5,128 nt of DNA from an uncultured Oscillospiraceae bacterium (GTDB taxonomy: Bacteria > Bacillota > Clostridia > Oscillospirales > Oscillospiraceae). The position numbers were made by a program, and so were the translations under genes. The number at the start of each line of letters is the position of its first letter. Within the stretch, counting starts at the first letter, position 1. Below, one piece after another: positions 1 to 5,128 of this stretch. The notes under the pieces were generated by a model that saw nothing but the letters and a program-made list of their open reading frames with translations, did not search any database and was not told the DNA's origin. The stretch lies in contig CAKTUT010000127.1 in NCBI GenBank assembly GCA_934621665.1, positions 1 through 5,128 on the forward strand, in the 5' to 3' direction.

Positions 1-113
1 GGATATACCCGTGCCTGCGGCGCAGGACAGCATGAGAAACGTCCCCTCCGGGGGATATACCCGTGCCTGCGGCGCAGGACAGCATGAGAAACGTCCCCTC
101 CGGGGGATATACC
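1..113. repeat. Perfect 52-bp tandem repeat, two full units plus a 9-bp partial third
   Basis: Positions 1-52 and 53-104 are identical base for base, and the first 9 bases of a third unit follow at 105-113 before the sequence diverges. Each unit contains two potential hairpins. One has arms CCTGC/GCAGG around GGC (14-26 and 66-78). The other has arms GTCCCC/GGGGAT, closed by one G-U pair, around a TCCG loop (41-56 and 93-108), and it spans the junction between units. The array begins at the first base of the window, so more units may lie upstream. There are no spacers, so this is not a CRISPR array. The unit length is not a multiple of three and frames shift between copies, which argues against coding. 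A structured intergenic or mRNA-leader element similar in kind to REP sequences is the best description; the name of the family is unknown to me. Confidence 0.9.
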
Positions 114-123
114 GCAGATTGTT

Positions 124-146
124 CCCGCGCCTGCGGCGCGGGACAG
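124..146. repeat. Degenerate third copy of the repeat's hairpin core
   Basis: This stretch matches the segments at 8-30 and 60-82 with only two substitutions in the hairpin (T to C at 128, A to G at 140). Here the arms CCCGCGCC (124-131) and GGCGCGGG (135-142) form a perfect 8-bp stem around a TGC loop. In the first two copies the same fold would have one T-G wobble and one C-A mismatch. The flanks differ from the tandem units, with a 10-base insertion after the shared GGATATACC and a different 3' side, so this is a diverged relative rather than a third exact unit. Confidence 0.7.
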
Positions 147-162
147 CGTAAACCGACACACC

Positions 163-185
163 GCTTGCCCCCGGAGGGGGCAGGC
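163..185 (+). promoter_or_regulatory. Strong GC hairpin in the leader of the permease gene
   Basis: The arms at 163-172 and 176-185 pair over 10 bp with one G-U, around a GGA loop; the core is CCCCC/GGGGG. It ends 29 bases before the first start codon and 14 bases before the ribosome binding site. No T-run follows, so it is a poor intrinsic terminator. It could act as an mRNA stability barrier, a processing boundary or a pausing site between an upstream gene and the permeases. The pairing is directly visible; the role is inferred. Confidence 0.55.
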
Positions 186-198
186 TGAACCCCTTTAC

Positions 199-205
199 GA
201 GAGGA
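199..205 (+). promoter_or_regulatory. Ribosome binding site of the first permease
   Basis: The purine run GAGAGGA lies 9 bases before the ATG at 215, a normal Shine-Dalgarno spacing. It supports the start at 215. An ATG at 205 is in another frame and overlaps this site, so it is not a competitor. No convincing -35/-10 pair was seen between 1 and 199, which suggests transcription begins upstream of the window. Confidence 0.75.
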
Positions 206-214
206 TGTGGTTCC

Positions 215-1105
215 ATGGACGACCGAAAGAAAGCCAAGCATCGAAAAAAAGTCCATGATTTTCTGAAATCACTCTGTTTTTCCGGACCAAGCTTCCTTGG
301 AATGCTGATTTTCTTCATCATACCGTTCTGCGTGGTCATCTACTATTCGTTCATCTCCGGCGCGCTGGATCACAGCTTTGCGGGGCTGAAAAACTACATT
401 GCCGTGTGGAATAACGGCGCGTTTAAAATCGCGGTCAAGAATACGGCGATTTTCTCGGCCATCTCCGTCCCGGCGGCGGTAATCGTGTCCATGCTGATGG
501 CGCTGATGCTGGAGGCGCGGATTCCGATGAAAAGCCAGTTCCGGACGTTCTTTCTCAGTCCCATGATGGTGCCCATTGCGTCCATCATTCTGGTCTGGCA
601 GGTGCTGTTCCACGACAACGGCGTGATTAACGCGCTGCTGCAAAAGCTGGGACAGAGCAAGATCTACTGGTTCTCGTCCAACGCGAGCATGATCGTGATT
701 GTCATCCTGTTTCTCTGGAAGAACCTTGGCTACAACATGATTCTGTTCATGGCCGCGCTCAATAACATTCCCAAGGCCATGCTGGAGGCCGCCGAGGTGG
801 AAGGCGCATCCGACTGGTATCAGTTCATCCACATCAAGCTCCGCTATCTCTCGCCCACCACGCTGTTTGTGACGATTTTGTCCATTATCAACTCGTTTAA
901 GGTATTCCGGGAGATCTACCTGCTGACGGGCGACTATCCGTATGACGCGCTGTATATGCTTCAGCACTTCATGAACAATATGTTCCGAACGCTTGACTAT
1001 CAAAAGCTTTCGGCGGCGGCGGTGCTGCTGGCCATCGTCATCGTGATCCTCATCGCCATCCTTTTCGCGGTGGAGAACTACTTTGGAAAGGACGTGGAGG
1101 GATGA
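215..1105 (+). CDS. Sugar ABC transporter permease, MalF/UgpA/LacF type
   Basis: This 296-residue inner-membrane protein is one half of the channel of a carbohydrate-type (CUT1) ABC importer; it would pair with the next gene's product and receive substrate from a lipoprotein binding protein. A basic cytoplasmic N-terminus (residues 1-20) precedes about six membrane segments, near 26-48, 72-98, 110-131, 158-180, 212-230 and 265-287. The cytoplasmic EAA loop that docks with the ATPase is at 191-214, beginning EAAEVEGASDW and continuing to the F/I/L positions. It carries Arg at 210 where the family normally has Pro (IKLRYLSP against I-LP-L-P), a mild departure. Length and topology are normal for the family. 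The start at 215 has a good ribosome site. The stop overlaps the next start (ATGA), implying translational coupling. The substrate cannot be read from the sequence; sugars are typical, but sugar alcohols or glycerol phosphates use the same family. Confidence 0.93.
   Translation: MDDRKKAKHRKKVHDFLKSLCFSGPSFLGMLIFFIIPFCVVIYYSFISGALDHSFAGLKNYIAVWNNGAFKIAVKNTAIFSAISVPAAVIVSMLMALMLEARIPMKSQFRTFFLSPMMVPIASIILVWQVLFHDNGVINALLQKLGQSKIYWFSSNASMIVIVILFLWKNLGYNMILFMAALNNIPKAMLEAAEVEGASDWYQFIHIKLRYLSPTTLFVTILSIINSFKVFREIYLLTGDYPYDALYMLQHFMNNMFRTLDYQKLSAAAVLLAIVIVILIAILFAVENYFGKDVEG
1085..1101 (+). promoter_or_regulatory. Ribosome binding site of the second permease, inside the first gene
   Basis: GGAAAGGA at 1085-1092 lies 9 bases before the ATG at 1102 and is the likely Shine-Dalgarno site. 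A better-looking GGAGGG at 1096-1101 abuts the start codon and is too close to serve in the usual way. Both lie inside the end of the upstream reading frame, which fits coupled translation of the two permeases in equal amounts. Confidence 0.6.
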
Positions 1106-1983
1106 AGAAAAAACGCTATTTTTCCCGCGCCATGCTTACGCTGCTGGCGGCGCTCTTCGCAGTGCTGTTCCTGCTGCCCACGGTTCTGACCATCACGAAC
1201 TCGTTCATGACGCAAAGTGAGATCACGGCCAACTATGGTCAGGTGTTCTCCAACGTCAGCAACGGCAAGAGCTACATCTCCAAAACCATCAACCTGAAAT
1301 TCATTCCCGACAAGGTCAGCTTTACGCAGTATATTACGGTTCTGCTGAAAAGCCCGGACTACCTGCTGAAATTCTGGAACTCGGTGATTCTGGTTGTGCC
1401 CATCGTCATCGGGCAGCTGCTGGTGGCATCCATCGCGGCCTACGGCTTTACGCGCTGGCGCGGCAAGGTGCGCGATACCATCTTCTTTGCCTACGTCATT
1501 TTGATGCTGATGCCGTATCAGGTCACGCTGGTGCCGAACTATCTGGTCAGCGACTGGCTGAAAATTCTGAATACCCGTTGGGCGATTATCCTGCCCGGCG
1601 TATTCGCGCCGTTTTCGGTATTCCTGCTGACAAAGTTCATGCGCCGCATTCCGGTAGCGCTGATTGAGTCGGCCAAGCTTGACGGCGCAAGTGAATGGCA
1701 TATTTTCTGGGATATCTGCCTGCCGCAGTGCCGCAGCGCGCTGTATTCCATTGCCATTCTGGTGTTCATCGACTATTGGAACATGGTCGAGCAGCCGCTG
1801 ATTCTGCTGCAAAACGCAGACCAGCAGCCGCTGAGCGTTTATCTGTCCACGATTAACGCCGGCGAAATCGGCATCGCGTTTGCGGTGGCCGTCATTTACA
1901 TGATTCCGGGACTGCTGCTGTTCCTGCACGGCGAGTCCTATCTGGTTGAGGGCATTGCCTACTCCGGTTCTGTGAAAGGATAG
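1102..1983 (+). CDS. Carbohydrate ABC transporter permease, MalG/UgpE/LacG type
   Basis: This 293-residue protein is the second membrane subunit of the importer. A short basic N-terminus leads into a first membrane helix (about 10-33), then an extracytoplasmic loop to about 90, then further helices near 92-115, 125-148, 159-177, 213-229 and 257-277. The FWNSVILV stretch (91-98) at the second helix is typical of the family. The EAA loop is at 189-212 (ESAKLDGASEW, then CLP with the usual Pro at 208), and the C-terminus ends in LVEGIAYSGSVKG, the conserved G-x-VKG tail. The first outer loop, residues 38-88, seems about 20 residues longer than in textbook MalG-type subunits, with the extra part around 43-66; this is my estimate without an alignment. 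The ATG overlaps the previous stop, and the next gene begins 8 bases after this stop. Heterodimer formation with the first permease is a secure family inference; the substrate is unknown. Confidence 0.94.
   Translation: MKKKRYFSRAMLTLLAALFAVLFLLPTVLTITNSFMTQSEITANYGQVFSNVSNGKSYISKTINLKFIPDKVSFTQYITVLLKSPDYLLKFWNSVILVVPIVIGQLLVASIAAYGFTRWRGKVRDTIFFAYVILMLMPYQVTLVPNYLVSDWLKILNTRWAIILPGVFAPFSVFLLTKFMRRIPVALIESAKLDGASEWHIFWDICLPQCRSALYSIAILVFIDYWNMVEQPLILLQNADQQPLSVYLSTINAGEIGIAFAVAVIYMIPGLLLFLHGESYLVEGIAYSGSVKG
1975..1980 (+). promoter_or_regulatory. Ribosome binding site of the adaptor gene
   Basis: AAAGGA sits in the last codons of the second permease gene, 11 bases before the ATG at 1992. 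The spacing is slightly long but workable. The 8-base gap between the genes has no room for a promoter or terminator, so the adaptor is co-transcribed with the permeases. Confidence 0.6.
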
Positions 1984-1991
1984 AGAAAACT

Positions 1992-3884
1992 ATGGAAGCA
2001 AACGTCAAACGCAGAGAATGGGTCAAAACCGCAGCCATTATCTTTCTGGCTGTGCTGCTGGTGCTGACTTTCTTCTCAAACACCATCATGAACCACTCGC
2101 TGCCTGAGGTCGCCACACAGAGCGTCCAGTCGGGCACGATCAACGCCAAAATCCGCGGCAGCGGCACGGTTGCGGCCAACGAGACCTATGACGTGACGAT
2201 CAACCAGACGCGCAAGATTGCAAGCGTGCTGGTCAAGGTCGGCCAGAGCGTGGAGGCGGGCGACAAGCTCTTTACGCTGGACTCGATGGAGTCGAGCGAC
2301 CTGACAAATGCAAAGAACGATCTGGAGACCATGGAGCTGGCGTATGAAAAAAGCCTGATTGAGGCCTCCAACACGGCGGCAAAGGACAACCGCGAGGTGC
2401 AAAAGGCACAGAAAGCATATAACGAGGCGTTGGCGCTGTGTAAGCAGTTCAGCAACCTCTCCGCCAGCCAGATTGCGCAGGAAAAGGCATCTGCCGAGCT
2501 GAAAAAGAAGCAGATGGAGCGTGAGCTTGCCGATCTGAACACCGCCAAGACAAACGCGGAAAAGGACAAGACAGACGCATCCGCCGGTATTACCGAGCTT
2601 CAGGCCGCGGTTGACACCGTAGGCAAGCTGAAAAATGCCGTTGACACGCTCAAGGCCGACCAGTACCTGTATAAGACCGACTATGATAATCTCCGTGCAT
2701 TTGCCGCGTATCTGTTGGCACAGGGCACAAACGCCGGTCAGGACATCGACCAGATTGCCGCCGCCCTTGCAAAGAATCAGTCGCGCTATGATGCCGAGGT
2801 GCAGCAGCATGCCGGTCAGTACATCAACGAAAACCTGAATGTCACCGACTTTGAGGGCAAATACAAGACCGTTTCCAGCGCCTATACCACCATCGTCGCC
2901 GATCAGGCAGCGCTGGATGCACTGAACCCGAACGAGATGAATTATGACATCACAACCGGCGGCGTTGTCGATAACGCCAAGGTTGACCGCGTCTACAATT
3001 CGATTTTCACCGAGCTTCAGACAAAGCAGAACGCCATTTCCAAATATGACACCATCCTTGCGCAGTATGACGCTTCCATCACCACGCTCAGCCGTGCCAT
3101 TGAGGATCAGGGTACATACATTGAAGATCTCGGCAGTGCAAAAACCTACGCCGATCAGGCCAAGACCGCAAAGGAAACACTGGAAGAGCTGATGTTCAAT
3201 CAGGGGCTGGCCAACAGCTCGGATCTGGATATGCAGGCGTCCAAGGAAGCCATCGAAAAGAAGAAAGAAGAAATCAAGAAGCTGGAGGAGGACGCTGACG
3301 GCGGCGATGTCACAGCCAAGGTCAGCGGCGTGATCAGCGCCATCAACGTGACCGCCGGCAACTCCATCGGTCCGGATCAGGCGCTGGCGACCATTCAGGT
3401 GGTTGACCGCGGCTATACCGTAAAAATCTCCGTCACTACCGATCAGGCCAAAAAGGTTCGCGTAGGCGACAAGGCAGAACTTGTCAACTATTGGGGCGGC
3501 GATCTGGAGGCGACGCTGGAGAATATTGCAAACGATCCCGCCAATCCCGGCAAGAACAAGCTTCTTGTGTTCCGGCTGACGGGCGACGTTGAACCCGACA
3601 CCAACCTGACGCTGTCCATCGGTCAGAAGAGCGCCAACTATGACGCGCTTGTGCCGAACTCCGCCGTCCGCAGCGACAGCAACGGCTCGTTTGTGCTGGC
3701 TGTTGTGGTCAAGAGCAGCCCGCTTGGCAACCGCTACACCGCCACACGCGTGGATGTAAAGGTTCTTGCAAGCGACGATACCATGTCCGCCGTCAGCGGC
3801 ATCTCCGCAGGCGACTTCGTCATCACCACCTCGACCAAGCCCATTGAGGCCGGCACGCTGGTTCGTCTGGCGGAAAACGGATGA
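1992..3884 (+). CDS. HlyD/MacA-family membrane fusion adaptor, unusually long
   Basis: This 630-residue protein looks like the adaptor of an ABC or RND-type exporter, anchored in the membrane and extending outwards. Residues 1-10 are basic and cytoplasmic, and 11-29 form the signal anchor. The first half of a biotinyl-lipoyl-like domain lies at about 48-97 (VKVGQSVEAGDKL at 81-93). Residues 100-435 form the hairpin region: charged helices at about 100-225 and 335-435 (EKKKEEIKKLEE at 422-433) flank a less regular middle part, about 228-335. The second lipoyl half is at 440-470 (AKVSGVISAINVTAGNSIG), followed by a beta-barrel domain (472-545) and a membrane-proximal domain (550-628, with VPNSAVR at 554-560). 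MacA and Bacillus YknX are near 370-380 residues, so most of the excess lies in the hairpin. The start has a ribosome site. The stop overlaps the next start. Family assignment is firm; which transporter it serves is open, because its upstream neighbours are importer permeases. Confidence 0.9.
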   Translation: MEANVKRREWVKTAAIIFLAVLLVLTFFSNTIMNHSLPEVATQSVQSGTINAKIRGSGTVAANETYDVTINQTRKIASVLVKVGQSVEAGDKLFTLDSMESSDLTNAKNDLETMELAYEKSLIEASNTAAKDNREVQKAQKAYNEALALCKQFSNLSASQIAQEKASAELKKKQMERELADLNTAKTNAEKDKTDASAGITELQAAVDTVGKLKNAVDTLKADQYLYKTDYDNLRAFAAYLLAQGTNAGQDIDQIAAALAKNQSRYDAEVQQHAGQYINENLNVTDFEGKYKTVSSAYTTIVADQAALDALNPNEMNYDITTGGVVDNAKVDRVYNSIFTELQTKQNAISKYDTILAQYDASITTLSRAIEDQGTYIEDLGSAKTYADQAKTAKETLEELMFNQGLANSSDLDMQASKEAIEKKKEEIKKLEEDADGGDVTAKVSGVISAINVTAGNSIGPDQALATIQVVDRGYTVKISVTTDQAKKVRVGDKAELVNYWGGDLEATLENIANDPANPGKNKLLVFRLTGDVEPDTNLTLSIGQKSANYDALVPNSAVRSDSNGSFVLAVVVKSSPLGNRYTATRVDVKVLASDDTMSAVSGISAGDFVITTSTKPIEAGTLVRLAENG

Positions 3885-4969
3885 GCCGGGGCGGTAAATT
3901 CGTCAGGAAGCGCGACAAAAAGCCCCTGACGGGAAAAATGATCTTCCTGCTGATTTTAAACGCCGTGATGCTGGTGGGCGTGCTGGTCTCGTCATTAAAG
4001 CTTGGCAGCGTGACGCACGCGCTTTTGACCCAGAGCGCCGCCAAGGCGTGGCGCGGCAGCAATGAGCTGCGCTTTGCGCAGGTATCGGCGTTTTTGCCGG
4101 AGGACGGCAAGATTGCACTGAGCGCTGTGGAATCGTTCCGACGGACGCTGGAGAAGGCGCTGGTGGATGCGTCGCTGGAAGCGCCGGAGGGCGGAAGCCT
4201 GTATACCGACGCCTATTCCGGTAAGGCGGAAATCAGCGTATCGAGCAATAAAAGTACCGTTACAGTAAAGGCCATCGGCGTGGGCGGGGACTATTTCCTG
4301 TTCCACCCGCTGCGGCTTCGCAACGGCAGCTATCTGACGGCAGATGATTACATGGCCGACCGGGTGGTGCTGGATGAGGAGCTTGCATGGGCGCTGTTCG
4401 GCAGCAACGACGTGGCGGGCATGAGCGTAACGATCAATAACCGTCCCTATCCGGTGGCTGGCGTTATCCACCGCGAGGACGACTTTGCCAGCAAAAAAGC
4501 GTATCAGGACGGCGCTGGGCTGTTTATGAGCTATGATGCGCTGAACGCCATCTCAGAGACAAAAATCAGCTGCTACGAGCTGGTTGCGCCCGACATGATT
4601 ACCGGTTATGCAAAAAGCGTCGTGTCGGATAAATTCCCCATCGGCAACGGTGAGGTGGTGCAGAACACCGGCCGCTATTCGCTGACAAGCCTGCTGAAGG
4701 TGATCGGGAGCTTTGGTGAGCGCTCGATGAGCACAAAGGGCATCCTCTATCCCTATTGGGAAAATGCCGCGCGTATGACCGAGGATTACGCTGCGCTGTG
4801 GCTGGTGCTGCTGGTGCTGTGCTCGCTGTGCCCGTCTGCGTGCCTGGTGCTGCTGGTCATCCACTATGTGAAAAAGCTGGCCGCCGCCGTGGGCGAAAAG
4901 GTGCCCGAAATGATCGAGGAAAAGGTAGAGGCCGAAAAGGAAAAGCACTATGTGCGAACCGGCATCTGA
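3881..4969 (+). CDS. MacB-like extracytoplasmic-domain protein with two membrane helices
   Basis: This 362-residue protein has a basic N-terminus (1-19), a membrane helix at about 20-40, a large outer domain at about 45-300, a second helix at about 304-329 and a charged cytoplasmic tail to 362. The outer domain has hallmarks of the MacB periplasmic core: YFLFHPLRLRNGSYLTADD (138-156), then RVVLDEELAWALFG (161-174) and the DVAGMSVTINNRPYPVAGVI stretch (177-196). True MacB/YknZ-type permeases have four helices, with an FtsX core of three helices after this domain; here only one helix follows. No nucleotide-binding domain is present. The second helix holds three Cys (314, 317, 321). The reading frame is intact, overlaps the adaptor stop by ATGA and runs to a strong terminator, so it does not look like a decaying remnant. 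The upstream ribosome site is weak (GGCGGA at 3869-3874), consistent with coupling to the adaptor. It would be annotated by similarity as an ABC transporter permease, but it is probably an accessory partner of the adaptor. Confidence 0.75.
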   Translation: MSRGGKFVRKRDKKPLTGKMIFLLILNAVMLVGVLVSSLKLGSVTHALLTQSAAKAWRGSNELRFAQVSAFLPEDGKIALSAVESFRRTLEKALVDASLEAPEGGSLYTDAYSGKAEISVSSNKSTVTVKAIGVGGDYFLFHPLRLRNGSYLTADDYMADRVVLDEELAWALFGSNDVAGMSVTINNRPYPVAGVIHREDDFASKKAYQDGAGLFMSYDALNAISETKISCYELVAPDMITGYAKSVVSDKFPIGNGEVVQNTGRYSLTSLLKVIGSFGERSMSTKGILYPYWENAARMTEDYAALWLVLLVLCSLCPSACLVLLVIHYVKKLAAAVGEKVPEMIEEKVEAEKEKHYVRTGI

Positions 4970-4972
4970 ATA

Positions 4973-5009
4973 CAAAACCGCCCTCCCGCAGCGCGGGAGG
5001 GCGGTTTTG
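4973..5009 (+). terminator. Rho-independent terminator closing the operon
   Basis: Four bases after the last stop codon (4967-4969), the arms 4973-4989 and 4993-5009 pair perfectly over 17 bp around an AGC loop. The core is 12 bp of almost pure GC (CCGCCCTCCCGC with its complement), flanked by AAAA on the left and TTTT on the right, giving a short U-tract in the transcript. The A and T runs are complementary, so it could also stop a transcript from the opposite side. Confidence 0.93.
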
Positions 5010-5128
5010 CGTTCCAGCGGGAAAGCTGCTGGTTCGATTGCACAGATGCTGCATATTTGTAGGGCGGACAGCGTCGTCCGCCCCAATGGGATATTCTTAG
5101 GGTGTATCTGAAAACGCATGATGTGACC
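5010..5128. other. Intergenic tail with no gene
   Basis: After the terminator this stretch has no start codon with a ribosome site leading into a credible protein on either strand. It holds a weak CCAGC/GCTGG inverted repeat (5014-5018 with 5028-5032) and the GGGCGGAC hairpin. The final 45 bases (5084-5128) show nothing recognisable. The next gene must lie beyond the window. Confidence 0.6.
5062..5083. repeat. GGGCGGAC intergenic hairpin element
   Basis: The arms GGGCGGAC (5062-5069) and GTCCGCCC (5076-5083) form an 8-bp perfect stem around AGCGTC, preceded by TTGTA. No T-run follows on the + strand, so it is unlikely to be a second terminator for the operon. From general knowledge, GTAGGG-type hairpins of this form recur between genes in Oscillospiraceae-like genomes; that this is a dispersed repeat is inferred, as only one copy is in the window. 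Confidence 0.6.

Noticed and set aside
1..113. Possible CRISPR array
   Set aside because: The two repeats are contiguous with no spacers between them, and no cas gene is present.
56..113. TATACC boxes at 56 and 108 as promoter -10 elements
   Set aside because: No -35-like sequence lies 16-18 bases upstream of either, and both belong to the repeat unit and its hairpin arm.
32..151. A 39-codon open frame on the + strand running through the repeats
   Set aside because: The 52-bp unit is not a multiple of three, so the two copies are read in different frames, and the frame follows hairpin DNA. The AGGA before its ATG is only 4 bases away and belongs to a hairpin arm.
163..185. Intrinsic terminator before the permeases
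   Set aside because: The stem is strong but no T-run follows on the + strand, and CTTT at 193-196 is too far and too short to act as one.
269..1003. Long open frame on the - strand opposite the first permease
   Set aside because: The protein is rich in His, Arg, Gln and Asp with no domain pattern, typical of the reverse of a membrane-protein gene in GC-rich DNA. The + strand frame has clear family motifs.
1078..1929. Long open frame on the - strand opposite the second permease
   Set aside because: It has the same His/Arg/Gln-rich composition and no motif; it mirrors the hydrophobic codons of the real gene.
3881..4969. The MacB-like gene as a decayed pseudogene
   Set aside because: The frame is complete, coupled by ATGA to the adaptor, ends in a sensible charged tail and is followed at once by a terminator, so a designed short form is more likely than decay.
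4756..5100. A 114-codon + strand frame overlapping the end of the MacB-like gene
   Set aside because: It runs through the terminator stem, has an Arg/Gly/Ala-rich meaningless sequence and no ribosome site.

Overview
The window is a GC-rich stretch of bacterial DNA, most likely chromosomal and from an anaerobic Firmicute of the class Clostridia (Oscillospiraceae-like gut lineage). This placement is an inference from the purine-rich Shine-Dalgarno sites, the tightly packed genes, the transporter types and the GGGCGGAC...GTCCGCCC intergenic hairpin. No taxonomic marker gene is present.

Layout. Positions 1-214 hold no credible gene. They contain two perfect 52-bp tandem repeats (1-104), a third degenerate copy of the repeat's hairpin core (124-142) and a strong GC hairpin (163-185), followed by the first ribosome binding site. 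Four genes then run on the + strand almost without gaps: two carbohydrate-type (MalF-like and MalG-like) ABC import permeases (215-1105 and 1102-1983), an unusually long HlyD/MacA-type membrane fusion adaptor (1992-3884), and a two-membrane-segment protein with a MacB-like extracytoplasmic domain (3881-4969). Genes 1/2 and 3/4 each share an ATGA stop/start overlap, and only 8 bases separate genes 2 and 3, so all four look like one transcript. A long intrinsic terminator (4973-5009) closes it. The last ~120 bases carry a second intergenic hairpin and no gene.

How the genes may work together. The two permeases form the heterodimeric membrane channel of a sugar (or sugar-like solute) importer. 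Its solute-binding protein and ATPase are not in the window. The binding protein may lie just upstream. The ATPase may be a shared one encoded elsewhere. The adaptor and MacB-like protein resemble parts of an export or envelope-spanning machine, yet the MacB-like protein lacks the four-helix FtsX permease core and no ATPase gene follows before the terminator. Joining import permeases with an export-type adaptor and a reduced MacB-like protein in one operon is the most unusual thing in this window. It may represent an importer with an extracytoplasmic accessory assembly, but that function is inference.
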